Below the pieces are notes generated by a model. The model had not been told where the DNA came from. It saw only the letters and a list, made by a program, of their open reading frames with translations, and searched no databases. The translations under genes and the position numbers were made by a program. A DNA stretch of 64,000 bases from Oscillospiraceae bacterium. Its GTDB lineage: Bacteria > Bacillota > Clostridia > Oscillospirales > Acutalibacteraceae. Below are positions 8,350 to 16,755 of the stretch, one piece after another; the first letter of the stretch is position 1; every line of letters starts with the position of its first letter. The DNA is taken from positions 186,001 through 250,000 of the forward strand of contig SVOJ01000001.1 of assembly GCA_015066385.1 (NCBI GenBank), in the 5' to 3' direction.

Positions 8350-8988
8350 TTATGCTCCGATCCAGCTTTCATCCGAGGGGTTGTCGCGGAATTTCAGCAG
8401 TTTTGCAATGTCGCTGTCGGCAATGTAACCGGTTTCGGCGGCAACGGACGCAATGGTGTCGAAGTTTGTAAGCGAAACATTCTTCACGTTTGCTGCTGCA
8501 AGACGGTCAAGACCTTTTTGCATGCCGTAGGTGAAAATGCTGACAATGCCGAGTACTTCGGCACCGGCTTCACGCAGTGCATCCACAACGTCAATAACAC
8601 TGCCGCCCGTGGAAATGAGGTCTTCAATGACAACGACTTTCTGACCGGCTTCAAGTTTGCCTTCAATGCGGTTCTGTCTGCCGTGGTCTTTGCTGCTGCC
8701 GCGGACATAACCCATGGGCATGCCGAGAATGCTTGCGGCGATGGCTGCATGGGCAATACCTGCGGTGCTGGTACCCATAAGTACTTCAGCTTCGGGGTAC
8801 TCAGCCTTGACGGTATCGGCAATGGCCTGTTCGACAATGTTTCTCTGCTCGGGAGCGGTGAGGATCAGGCGGTTGTCGCAGTAAACGGGACTTTTGATGC
8901 CCGATGCCCATGTAAAGGGTTCCTGCGGACGGAAAAATACGGCTTTGATGGAAAGCAGTGCTTCTGCTACGGTTCTTTCAATACTCAT
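8350..8988 (-). CDS. pyrE: Orotate phosphoribosyltransferase
   Basis: A 212-residue enzyme converting orotate and PRPP to orotidine monophosphate. The PRPP-binding motif VVVIEDLISTGGS is at about residues 117-129, and the catalytic-loop Lys/Asp cluster (SSKDHGRQN) lies before it. The SPVYCDNR start region is typical of the longer PyrE group. It follows pyrF with a 36-base gap, the widest inside the operon, and precedes pyrB by 3 bases. Confidence 0.95.
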   Translation of the reverse strand: MSIERTVAEALLSIKAVFFRPQEPFTWASGIKSPVYCDNRLILTAPEQRNIVEQAIADTVKAEYPEAEVLMGTSTAGIAHAAIAASILGMPMGYVRGSSKDHGRQNRIEGKLEAGQKVVVIEDLISTGGSVIDVVDALREAGAEVLGIVSIFTYGMQKGLDRLAAANVKNVSLTNFDTIASVAAETGYIADSDIAKLLKFRDNPSDESWIGA

Positions 8989-9024
8989 GTTTTTTTACTC
9001 CTTATCCGATATATTCTGTAAATT

Positions 9025-9723
9025 TTAACCGATGAATTCGTTGCAGCAACGTCTGTAAGCGGCTACCGGGTCTTCTGCGGCGGTGATGGGTCTGCCCACA
9101 ACAATGTAGTCGGAGCCGATCTCTTTTGCTTGTGCGGGTGTCATAACACGCTTCTGGTCGCCCACGTCACCGTCTGCAAAACGGACACCGGGGGTTACAG
9201 TGAGGAATTTTTCACCGCACAGAGCATGAACTTTGCCTGCCTCCAGCGGAGAGCACACAACACCGTCAAGACCTGCGTCTGCGGCATTCTTTGCATAGTG
9301 CATAACCACTTCGTCAATGGGACGGTCGATGAGCAGATCGGTTGTCATGGCTTCCTGCGAGGTGCTGGTCAGCTGGGTAACGGCAATCAGCAGGGGACGG
9401 GTGCCGTCGGGTCTTGTCAGACCTTTGACAGCGGCTTCCATCATGGCTTTTGTGCCGCCTGCGTGCAGGTTGCAGATGTCGGCATCGAGGTTGGAAAGCA
9501 CGTTCATGGCTTTCATAACGGTGTTGGGAATATCATGCAGTTTCAGGTCGAGGAAAATTTTGTGTCCTCTTTCTTTGATTGCCTTTACAATGGACGGACC
9601 TTCCGCATAGAAAAGTTCCATGCCGATTTTTACGAAGGGTTTTTCTTCCGTGAACTTGTCCAGAAAATCAAGACAAGCCTGTTTGCTGCTGAAATCGCAT
9701 GCAATGATTACGTCTTTACCCAT
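9025..9723 (-). CDS. pyrF: Orotidine 5'-phosphate decarboxylase
   Basis: A 232-residue TIM-barrel enzyme making UMP. The catalytic DxKxxD motif is in [12 protein letters not shown] (about residue 60), with the phosphate-binding end near VTPGVRF and YIVVGRPI. It belongs to the short type 1 PyrF group. The start overlaps the pyrD stop by 1 base, indicating coupled translation. Confidence 0.95.
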   Translation of the reverse strand: MGKDVIIACDFSSKQACLDFLDKFTEEKPFVKIGMELFYAEGPSIVKAIKERGHKIFLDLKLHDIPNTVMKAMNVLSNLDADICNLHAGGTKAMMEAAVKGLTRPDGTRPLLIAVTQLTSTSQEAMTTDLLIDRPIDEVVMHYAKNAADAGLDGVVCSPLEAGKVHALCGEKFLTVTPGVRFADGDVGDQKRVMTPAQAKEIGSDYIVVGRPITAAEDPVAAYRRCCNEFIG

Positions 9724-10634
9724 TAGTGTGCGCCTCCTGTTATATCTGTTAAATTATTGATACCGTATTTTTCCATTACGACGGGAAGATCTTCCACGAT
9801 TTTTTTGCTTGCAAAGGGATCAATCAGATTTGCCGCACCGACTTCAACGGCCGTAGCCCCCGCAAGCATCATTTCAATCACATCTTCCGCAGTGGAAATA
9901 CCGCCCATGCCGATGATCGGAATGTTGACGGCTTCGTAAACACTGTAAACCATACGCAGTGCCACGGGCAGAATGGCGGGACCCGAATAGCCGCCGGTTT
10001 TGTTTTTGATGATCGGTTTTTTGGTTCTCAGGTCAATACGCATGCCCATGAGGGTGTTGATCATGCTGATACCGTCCGCACCTGCTTCTTCACAAGCCTT
10101 TGCAATGGAAACAATGTCCGTTACATTCGGGCTTAATTTGATGACAACAGGCTTTGTGGTAACAGCCTTGACGGCCTTGGTCACTTCTGCCGCACTTTCG
10201 CAACTTGTGCCGAAGCTCATGCCGCCGCCGTGTACATTCGGACAACTGATGTTGACTTCCAGAATGCCGACTTGTTCTTCTTTATCTAATTTTGCACAGA
10301 CTTCCGTGTATTCATCCAGCGAAAAACCGCTGACATTGGCAACCACGGGCTTGTGAAAACATTCTTTTAATCTGGGTAATTCTTCGCTGATGACTTTTTC
10401 AACACCGGGATTCTGAAGTCCTACAGCATTGAGCATGCCCGATGCACATTCCGCAATACGGGGAGTCGGATTGCCGAAACGGGGTTCTCTTGTTGTGCCT
10501 TTGAATGAAAACGAACCGAGAATATTGATGTCATACAGTTCGTTGAATTCATAACCGTAGCCGAACGTTCCGCTTGCGGGAATGACGGGATTGTCAAGAA
10601 GCAGACCGCAGAGATTCACTTTTGTGTTTACCAT
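9723..10634 (-). CDS. pyrD: Dihydroorotate dehydrogenase B, catalytic subunit
   Basis: A 303-residue FMN enzyme oxidising dihydroorotate to orotate. Class 1B features are visible: the catalytic Cys in [11 protein letters not shown] near residue 130, FMN-phosphate loops GMGGIST and AGATAVEVG, and the substrate loop NAVGLQNPG. The start at 10634 has AGGAGGAGA immediately upstream; a longer reading frame to 10733 would run into pyrK. It overlaps the pyrK stop by 7 bases. Class 1B enzymes pass electrons to NAD through PyrK, which is encoded next to it. Confidence 0.95.
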   Translation of the reverse strand: MVNTKVNLCGLLLDNPVIPASGTFGYGYEFNELYDINILGSFSFKGTTREPRFGNPTPRIAECASGMLNAVGLQNPGVEKVISEELPRLKECFHKPVVANVSGFSLDEYTEVCAKLDKEEQVGILEVNISCPNVHGGGMSFGTSCESAAEVTKAVKAVTTKPVVIKLSPNVTDIVSIAKACEEAGADGISMINTLMGMRIDLRTKKPIIKNKTGGYSGPAILPVALRMVYSVYEAVNIPIIGMGGISTAEDVIEMMLAGATAVEVGAANLIDPFASKKIVEDLPVVMEKYGINNLTDITGGAH

Positions 10635-11362
10635 ATAATCTCCTCCTTTACAAGCACGGGGCCGTCTTTGCAAATACGCTTGTTGCCGTATTTGGTCTTG
10701 CATGAGCACCCCATGCAGGCACCGAAACCGCAACCCATGCGTTCTTCAAAACTGTACTGACCGCTGACGGTCGCTGCGTTGTATATCGCCTTGAGCATCG
10801 GTTCGGGACCGCATGCGTATGTGTAAGAACAATTGATGTCCTTGAGTGCATCCGTTACAAAGCCTTTTGTGCCGTAACTGCCGTCGACGGTGGTTACAAC
10901 GGTTTCGCATCCGATAGCCTTGAATTCCTCTTCGTAAAAGATTTCGTCTTTTGTGTTGAAACCGAGAATGGCGGTTACTTTTTTGCCTTCTTTGATCAGT
11001 TCTTTTGCAAGGCCGAACATCGGGGGTACACCGACACCGCCGCCGATCACAACGGGATTTTCGCCCGAAGTGCAAGTGTCAAAGCCGTTGCCCAGACCCG
11101 ACAGAATGTCAAGTTCTTTGCCTGCGGTCAGTGTTGCCATATAAGCCGTGCCTTTACCGACAACCTTGTAGATGATGGTGACCGTATTTTCATCCCAATC
11201 GCACACCGAGATCGGACGGCGAAGATAAAATCCGTCGAGTTGTATGTTGATAAACTGACCGGGAGCCGTGATTGCCGAGGTGTCGCCCGACAGAATCATT
11301 TTGTAGACATTGTCCGTCAGTTTCGTGTTTTCAAGAATGGTGAAAATGCCTTGTTTTGTCAT
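10628..11362 (-). CDS. pyrK: Dihydroorotate dehydrogenase B, electron transfer subunit
   Basis: A 244-residue flavo-iron-sulfur subunit. The ferredoxin-reductase-like FAD domain has the RRPISVCD motif, the NAD domain has GGGVGVPPMFGLA, and a C-terminal [2Fe-2S] site is formed by four Cys in CGFGACMGCSC and RICKDGPV. It links PyrD to NAD. The start at 11362 is chosen over 11377 because GGGAGGC lies 9-14 bases upstream and the ATG forms an ATGA overlap with the pyrC stop. Confidence 0.94.
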   Translation of the reverse strand: MTKQGIFTILENTKLTDNVYKMILSGDTSAITAPGQFINIQLDGFYLRRPISVCDWDENTVTIIYKVVGKGTAYMATLTAGKELDILSGLGNGFDTCTSGENPVVIGGGVGVPPMFGLAKELIKEGKKVTAILGFNTKDEIFYEEEFKAIGCETVVTTVDGSYGTKGFVTDALKDINCSYTYACGPEPMLKAIYNAATVSGQYSFEERMGCGFGACMGCSCKTKYGNKRICKDGPVLVKEEIIW

Positions 11363-12612
11363 CTTTTTGCCTCCCATACGATATTGCCGTTTTTAACGGT
11401 CATCAGGCACTTTCCGTACACTTTCCAACCGTCAAAGGGGGTGGCTTTCCCCATGGAAACCAATTTTTTGCTGTCAATTGTAAACGCTTGATGCAGGTCA
11501 AAGACCGTGAAATCTGCTTTTTCTCCGTCTTCAATGTCCGTACCGATGCCGAACCTCTTTTTTGCGTTGTTGTGCAACAGATCCATCAGTTTTTCAAGGG
11601 TGATAAGACCTGTCTTCACAAAATGTGTGTACATAATCGGGAATGCGGTTTCAATGCCCGTAATGCCCATCATGCTGCCTGCAAGGCCTTTGCTTTTTTC
11701 TTCGGCGGAGTGCGGTGCATGGTCGGTTGCGATCATGTCGATCGTGCCGTCAAGAATACCTTCAATCAAAGCCTTTTTGTCTTCTTCACTGCGAAGCGGG
11801 GGATTCATTTTGAATCTGCCTTCTTCCTGCAGGTCTTTGTCGCACAGCACAAGATAATGCGGGCCGGTTTCGCAAGTGACATCCACGCCTTCCGCTTTTG
11901 CTTTGCGGATGAGTTCCACACTTTCTTTTGCCGAAATGTGGCAGACGTGATACTTGCATCCCGTTTCTTTTGCAAGACGCAGGTCGCGTTCAATCATCTT
12001 CCATTCACTTTCGGAGCAAATACCCTTGTGATTGTGTTCCTTGCAGTAAACACCGTCATGGATATAGCCGCCGTGAAGCAGTTCGTTAACTTCGCAGTGT
12101 GCGGAAATGATTTTGCCGAGTTGTTTGGCTTTCAACATCGCCTCGCGCATCATTTCTTCATCCTGCACACCTTTTCCGTCGTCCGAAAAACCGATGCAAT
12201 CATCAGCCATGCCGTCAAGGTCGGACAATTTTTCACCCTGCTGGCCGACTGTGATTGAGCCGAAGGGATGCACGCCGATCACGGCATCTTTTTCGATAAT
12301 AGCAAGCTGTTCCTGCAGATGTTCTTCACTGTCGGGCACGGGCTTTAAATTCGGCATGGAGCAGACTTCCGTGTAACCGCCTGCCGCACAGGCCGATGTG
12401 CCGCTGTGAATTGTTTCTTTATAAGAAAATCCCGGTTCTCTCAAATGCACATGTGCATCGATAAAACCGGGAAAAATAACACAATCGGGAAAAGAAAATA
12501 CCTTTTCCGCTTCCATGTCAAAAGCAGAAAACGAGCCGTGCTTCACCGAAACAGTTTCCGATGAAAAACGGCGATTTTTATAAACATTGCAATTTGTAAC
12601 TTTAAAATCCAT
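11359..12612 (-). CDS. pyrC: Dihydroorotase
   Basis: A 417-residue class I dihydroorotase that closes carbamoyl aspartate to dihydroorotate. The metal motif HVHLREPG is at about residues 49-56, followed by other zinc-ligand regions (HCEVNEL, YHVCHIS) and IATDHAPH with the catalytic Asp. It is the first gene of the leftward pyr operon. The consensus promoter leaves a leader of only about 16 bases, too short for PyrR-type attenuation. carA and carB, which make carbamoyl phosphate, are not in this operon. Confidence 0.95.
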   Translation of the reverse strand: MDFKVTNCNVYKNRRFSSETVSVKHGSFSAFDMEAEKVFSFPDCVIFPGFIDAHVHLREPGFSYKETIHSGTSACAAGGYTEVCSMPNLKPVPDSEEHLQEQLAIIEKDAVIGVHPFGSITVGQQGEKLSDLDGMADDCIGFSDDGKGVQDEEMMREAMLKAKQLGKIISAHCEVNELLHGGYIHDGVYCKEHNHKGICSESEWKMIERDLRLAKETGCKYHVCHISAKESVELIRKAKAEGVDVTCETGPHYLVLCDKDLQEEGRFKMNPPLRSEEDKKALIEGILDGTIDMIATDHAPHSAEEKSKGLAGSMMGITGIETAFPIMYTHFVKTGLITLEKLMDLLHNNAKKRFGIGTDIEDGEKADFTVFDLHQAFTIDSKKLVSMGKATPFDGWKVYGKCLMTVKNGNIVWEAKR

Positions 12613-12634
12613 TTATATCATTCCTTTTCACAGT

Positions 12635-12663
12635 ATTATACATTTTTTATATCTTTCTGTCAA
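12635..12663 (-). promoter_or_regulatory. Consensus promoter of the pyr operon
   Basis: TTGACA (12658-12663, minus) and TATAAT (12635-12640, minus) with a 17-base spacer. The predicted start of transcription at about 12628 gives a 16-base leader. Its -35 box forms one arm of the inverted repeat GTCAAG-N7-CTTGAC (12659-12677), whose other arm is the -35 of the opposite promoter. Confidence 0.8.
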
Positions 12664-12672
12664 GTCAAAATC

Positions 12673-12701
12673 TTGACTTTTCTTTATAAATGTGGGATAC
12701 T
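12673..12701 (+). promoter_or_regulatory. Promoter of the Orn/Lys/Arg decarboxylase gene
   Basis: TTGACT (12673-12678) and GATACT (12696-12701), spacer 17, about 18 bases before the ATG. It is divergent from the pyr operon promoter, with 9 bases between the two -35 boxes. Confidence 0.6.
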
Positions 12702-12719
12702 GTCGGCGGAGGGGATTTT

Positions 12720-14147
12720 ATGTCCTTACATAATGACATCAGCCGCATTCTTGAACGCGATCTTTATCCGTTTCATATGCCCGGTCACAAACGCAATCCC
12801 GCATTTGACAGCATGAACGGTCTGTTTGCGCGTGATCTGACCGAAATTGACGGTGCGGATGATTTGCACTGTCCGCAGGGAATCATTCTTGAAGCACAAA
12901 AACGGGCTGCCGCGTTGTACGGTGCACATGAAGCATATTTTCTTGTCAACGGAAGCACAGCCGGACTTCTGACTGCTGTCAGTGCCGCAACGCAGGCAGG
13001 CGGTAAAATCATTGTTGCACGAAATTGTCACAAAGCTGTTTACAATGCTGTATTTCTGCGTAACTTAACACCTGTTTATGTGTATCCTGCATTTGATGAA
13101 GATTTCGGCATCAACGGCAGTGTGTTTCCTGAAGAAATTGAAAAAGCGATTGCCGCAAATCCCGAAGCACAGGCGGTGATTCTGACTTCGCCGACCTATG
13201 ACGGGGTGGTCAGTGACATTAAAAGGATTGCAGAAATCGTGCATGAACACAAGATGATTCTTATTGTCGATGCCGCACACGGTGCACATCACGGCATGCA
13301 CCCTGCATTTCCCGACAGTGCCGTACACCTCGGTGCGGATGCGGTCATCGTCAGTCTGCATAAGACCCTGCCGTCTCCGACGGGAACGGCTATGCTGCTT
13401 TTGAATGGTGATCGTGTAAACCCAAACCGTGTACGCCGTTTTCTGGATGTGTATGAAACCAGCAGTCCGTCTTATCTTTTTATGTCTGCCATGGATGCTT
13501 GTATCGGGCTTTTGACGCAACAAAAAGAATCCCTTTTTTCTGCATTGCATCAAAAACTTTTGCATTTCAGTGAAGCGGTCAGAAATCTGCAAGCGGTGCG
13601 TGTTTTTTGTTTCGGCAGTGACGAAGTCGGCAATCATCCCGATGTGTTTGCACATGATATGAGCCGTATTGTTCTCAAAGCGGAAAAATTGCCGATGAAC
13701 GGATTTGAACTTGAAGAAATTCTTTGTCAACGCTTCGGAATTGAAGCGGAAATGTCTTTTGCCGATTGCTCTGTTTTGCTGACAAGCATCTGCGATACAC
13801 AGGAAGGATTCGACCGCCTTGTAAAAGCGCTGCTGACATTGGATGCGGAAAATCGTGACAACATTGCCGTCAAAAGAAGTATTCATGCACCGCCCGTACC
13901 GCAACAGGTTTTCACACCTGCGCAGGCAGAACTGCGGGACGGCTGCATGATTTTATTGAACGATGCACAAGACCGCATCTGCAGGGAATACGTCTGTGCC
14001 TATCCGCCGGGAACGCCGTTGCTTGTTCCCGGTGAACGAATTACAGCCGGGGTTTTGTCTTATATCCGCTCTGTTTTGTATTGCGGTGCAAAAGTCACGG
14101 GCAGCAGCGGCAAAATGCCGGCATACATAGATGTGTGCACAGAGTAA
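12720..14147 (+). CDS. PLP-dependent Orn/Lys/Arg decarboxylase family protein
   Basis: A 475-residue fold-type I decarboxylase of the short Gram-positive form, which lacks the N-terminal wing domain of the large enteric enzymes. Visible features are the N-terminal FHMPGHKR, the PLP region GSTAG, the Asp/His pair VDAAHGAHHG, the PLP Lys in SLHKTLPSPTG (about residue 222) and the C-terminal domain with YPPGTPLLVPGE. It would make a polyamine precursor such as agmatine, cadaverine or putrescine; the substrate cannot be decided from the sequence. No other polyamine genes follow. CGGAGGGG lies 7-14 bases before the ATG. Confidence 0.88.
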   Translation: MSLHNDISRILERDLYPFHMPGHKRNPAFDSMNGLFARDLTEIDGADDLHCPQGIILEAQKRAAALYGAHEAYFLVNGSTAGLLTAVSAATQAGGKIIVARNCHKAVYNAVFLRNLTPVYVYPAFDEDFGINGSVFPEEIEKAIAANPEAQAVILTSPTYDGVVSDIKRIAEIVHEHKMILIVDAAHGAHHGMHPAFPDSAVHLGADAVIVSLHKTLPSPTGTAMLLLNGDRVNPNRVRRFLDVYETSSPSYLFMSAMDACIGLLTQQKESLFSALHQKLLHFSEAVRNLQAVRVFCFGSDEVGNHPDVFAHDMSRIVLKAEKLPMNGFELEEILCQRFGIEAEMSFADCSVLLTSICDTQEGFDRLVKALLTLDAENRDNIAVKRSIHAPPVPQQVFTPAQAELRDGCMILLNDAQDRICREYVCAYPPGTPLLVPGERITAGVLSYIRSVLYCGAKVTGSSGKMPAYIDVCTE

Positions 14148-14154
14148 ATTTTTC

Positions 14155-14183
14155 TTGACAACGCATGCATATAGTGATATTAT
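14155..14183 (+). promoter_or_regulatory. Promoter of the SCIFF precursor gene
   Basis: TTGACA (14155-14160) and TATTAT (14178-14183) with a 17-base spacer, about 43 bases before the precursor ATG. It starts 7 bases after the decarboxylase stop codon. Confidence 0.75.
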
Positions 14184-14226
14184 ATTAAGGAAATTGACGC
14201 AGACTTCTGCGAGAAAGAGGAATATT

Positions 14227-14382
14227 ATGGCTCACATCAATACCATCAACACCAGAAATCTTCATGAATCCGCTGTTAAGGGCGGTTGCGGCGAATGCCA
14301 GACTTCCTGCCAGTCCGCAAGCAAAACTTCCTGCTCCGTCGCCAACCAGAAGTGCGAACAGTGCAAGAAGAACAACGACTGA
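14227..14382 (+). CDS. scfA: SCIFF ranthipeptide precursor (six Cys in forty-five)
   Basis: A 51-residue peptide beginning MAHINTINTRNL with six Cys in the C-terminal half (GGCGECQTSC, TSC, KCEQC), the hallmark of the nearly universal clostridial SCIFF peptide family. The adjacent radical-SAM maturase cross-links Cys sulfur to partner residues by thioether bonds. AAAGAGGAA precedes the ATG. A terminator lies between it and the maturase gene, so the precursor should be made in excess. The biological role of SCIFF peptides is not settled. Confidence 0.93.
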   Translation: MAHINTINTRNLHESAVKGGCGECQTSCQSASKTSCSVANQKCEQCKKNND

Positions 14383-14403
14383 TTTTGTGAAAAACAGAAA
14401 CCG

Positions 14404-14430
14404 ACCGCAGTTTTTGTGACTGCGGTTTTT
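14404..14430 (+). terminator. Intergenic terminator between SCIFF precursor and maturase
   Basis: The stem ACCGCAG (14404-14410) with CTGCGGT (14420-14426) is followed by five T residues. Partial read-through would supply the downstream maturase at a lower level than the peptide. Confidence 0.75.
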
Positions 14431-14452
14431 CTGTATTACGGGAGTTTTACCT

Positions 14453-15838
14453 ATGGTTCATCTTTATAAAAACAACGGCTACAATATTGTCATTGATGCC
14501 AACAGCGGTTGCGTGCACAGTGTGGACGAAGTTGCTTACGATATGATCGGGCTTTTTGAAAAGCTCGACAAACAGACACTCATCAAAACCGTGCTCGAAA
14601 AGTACGCAGACAATCCCGCCATTGACGAAGCGGAATTGGAAGAAATCTACGGCGATATCATTGCTCTTAAGGAATCCAAACAGCTGTTTTCCGAAGACGA
14701 ATTTGCCGATTTTCAGTGGGATTTCAAAAAGCGGAACTCCGTGCTCAAGGCAATCTGCCTGCACGTTGCGCACGATTGCAACCTTGCCTGCAAATACTGT
14801 TTTGCCGGAAAAGGCGAATACAACGGCGAAAAGGCTTTGATGTCTTATGAAACAGGCAAGCAGGCGCTGGATTTTCTCGTTGCCAATTCGGGCACAAGAC
14901 ACAACCTTGAAGTGGACTTTTTCGGCGGCGAACCGCTGATGAATTTTGAAGTGGTCAAGCAATTGACCGCTTACGGCAGAAGCCTTGAAGAAAAATATAA
15001 CAAGAATTTCCGCTTCACTTTAACCACCAACGGCATTCTTGTGGATGATGAGGTCATTGATTTCTGCAATAAGGAAATGAGCAATGTCGTATTAAGCATC
15101 GACGGGAGAAAATGCGTCAATGACCGTATGCGTGTCAGCAGAAACGGCAAGGGAAGTTACGATCATATTCTTCCCAAATTCCTGCAGTTCGTTGAACAGC
15201 GCGGAAATAAAGACTATTATCTTCGCGGTACATACACGGGCTTCAATAAGGATTTTTCTGCCGATATTCTGCACCTTGCCGACCTCGGTTTCAAGGAACT
15301 TTCCATGGAACCCGTGGTCTGTGACCCGTCCGAAGAATACTCTTTGCATGATGAAGATGTTCCTGCCCTTTGCGAGCAGTATCAGATTCTTGCAGACGAA
15401 ATGCTCAAGCGCAAAAGAGAAAAGAACGGCTTTACGTTTTATCATTATATGATTGATCTGATGGGCGGGCCGTGCATTGCAAAACGTATTTCGGGTTGCG
15501 GTGTCGGTGTGGAATACATGGCTGTCACCCCGACGGGTGAACTGTATCCCTGCCATCAGTTTGTGTCCGATGAACGCTTCCTGCTCGGCAATGTGTGGGA
15601 CGGCGTTCAGCACCCCGAAGTGCTTGACGAATTCAAGCATTGCAATGTTTATGCCCATGAAGAATGCAAGGATTGTTTTGCCCGTCTTTATTGTTCGGGC
15701 GGTTGTGCGGCAAATGCATTCCACTCCACAGGCAGCATCCGCGGTGTTTATAAACTCGGTTGCGAACTGCATAAAAAACGCATTGAATGTGCTATTATGC
15801 TCAAAGTTGCCGAACAGACCGAAGGTCTTGAAGAATAA
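14453..15838 (+). CDS. scfB: SCIFF peptide radical-SAM maturase
   Basis: A 461-residue radical SAM enzyme with an N-terminal peptide-binding region (residues 1-90), the S-adenosylmethionine iron-sulfur motif CNLACKYC near residue 107 and a C-terminal SPASM domain with auxiliary cluster Cys (SGCGVGVEY, YPCHQF, CKDCFARLYCSGGC). This matches the thioether-forming SCIFF maturase family in length and order. It follows the precursor gene and would modify its six Cys. GGGAG lies 9-14 bases before the ATG. metF starts 8 bases after the stop, so transcription likely continues into the methionine genes. Confidence 0.94.
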   Translation: MVHLYKNNGYNIVIDANSGCVHSVDEVAYDMIGLFEKLDKQTLIKTVLEKYADNPAIDEAELEEIYGDIIALKESKQLFSEDEFADFQWDFKKRNSVLKAICLHVAHDCNLACKYCFAGKGEYNGEKALMSYETGKQALDFLVANSGTRHNLEVDFFGGEPLMNFEVVKQLTAYGRSLEEKYNKNFRFTLTTNGILVDDEVIDFCNKEMSNVVLSIDGRKCVNDRMRVSRNGKGSYDHILPKFLQFVEQRGNKDYYLRGTYTGFNKDFSADILHLADLGFKELSMEPVVCDPSEEYSLHDEDVPALCEQYQILADEMLKRKREKNGFTFYHYMIDLMGGPCIAKRISGCGVGVEYMAVTPTGELYPCHQFVSDERFLLGNVWDGVQHPEVLDEFKHCNVYAHEECKDCFARLYCSGGCAANAFHSTGSIRGVYKLGCELHKKRIECAIMLKVAEQTEGLEE

Positions 15839-15846
15839 AAGAAGAA

Positions 15847-16740
15847 GTGATTGTTTTGGAAGAGAAAGCAAATATAAAAATCAAAGATTGTATCAGCAAA
15901 GATAAACCGCGGCTGTCTTTTGAAATTTTTCCGCCCAAAGAATGGGCAAAATTAGAAGACACCAAAAAGGTAGCAAAGGCACTGTCCTGTTATGCACCGT
16001 CGTTTATCAGTGTCACCTACGGTGCAGGCGGCGGCACATCGGACTATACCTTTGCCCTGACACAGCAGATTATGGAAAAATACAATGTGCCTGCACTTTC
16101 GCACCTGACCTGTGTCGGCTCCGACAAAGAAAAGGTGGAAGCGGCACTCGATGAAATGAAGCAGAGGGGGATCTGCAACATTCTTGCCCTGCGCGGTGAT
16201 ATTCCTGCAAACAGTGATTTCACCTTTTCAAAGGATTTCCGCCATGCGGATGAACTGATGCGTTTTATCAAGCAAAAGGGCGATTTCTGCATCGGCGGTG
16301 CTTGTTATCCCGAAGGACATCCCGAATCCCCGAATACGGAAGCGGATATTGAATCTTTAAAACGCAAAATCGATGCAGGTGCGGATTTTTTGACCACACA
16401 GATGTTTTTTGACAACAATATTTTCTATACTTTCCGTATGCGTATGCTCGGAAAAGGCATGGATATTCCCGTTTTGCCCGGTATTATGCCCATTGTCAAC
16501 GCAAAATCCATCAAACGTATCTGTGCCGTCAACGGGACTCCGTTGCCGCCGCGTTTCAAAGCCATCGTGGACCGTTTCGGAGATGATCCGAAAGCCATGA
16601 AGCAGGCGGGTATTGCCTATGCCACCGAACAGATCATTGATTTGTTTGCAAACGGTGTCAACCATATTCATCTTTACACCATGAATCGTCCCGAAGTGGC
16701 AGGGGCAATCATCAACAATCTTTCAGGCATATTAGGATGA
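15847..16740 (+). CDS. metF: Methylenetetrahydrofolate reductase
   Basis: A 297-residue TIM-barrel flavoenzyme reducing methylene-THF to methyl-THF. The catalytic Glu segment SFEIFPPK is near residue 26, and SVTYGAGGG, HLTCVG and the FAD-binding NILALRGD region are all present. The start is uncertain: GTG at 15847 or TTG at 15856, each only weakly preceded by an AAGAAG sequence. The product feeds the methionine synthase encoded 15 bases downstream, so the two genes form a methyl-group unit. No cobalamin or SAM riboswitch can fit in the 8-base gap upstream. Confidence 0.93.
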   Translation: MIVLEEKANIKIKDCISKDKPRLSFEIFPPKEWAKLEDTKKVAKALSCYAPSFISVTYGAGGGTSDYTFALTQQIMEKYNVPALSHLTCVGSDKEKVEAALDEMKQRGICNILALRGDIPANSDFTFSKDFRHADELMRFIKQKGDFCIGGACYPEGHPESPNTEADIESLKRKIDAGADFLTTQMFFDNNIFYTFRMRMLGKGMDIPVLPGIMPIVNAKSIKRICAVNGTPLPPRFKAIVDRFGDDPKAMKQAGIAYATEQIIDLFANGVNHIHLYTMNRPEVAGAIINNLSGILG

Positions 16741-16755
16741 GAAAGAAGAATTTTT

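Noticed and set aside
7369-9021. A 550-codon open frame on the plus strand across the pyrB and pyrE genes
   Set aside because: It is the mirror of well-conserved pyrimidine genes on the minus strand, has no ribosome binding site and a His/Gly/Phe-rich composition typical of antisense shadows.
12613-12660. PyrR-binding attenuator in front of the pyr operon
   Set aside because: The consensus promoter leaves only about 16 bases of leader, with no room for the anti-antiterminator and terminator stems.
15839-16755. Cobalamin or SAM riboswitch controlling metF or metH
   Set aside because: The gaps before metF (8 bases) and metH (15 bases) are far too short for either riboswitch.
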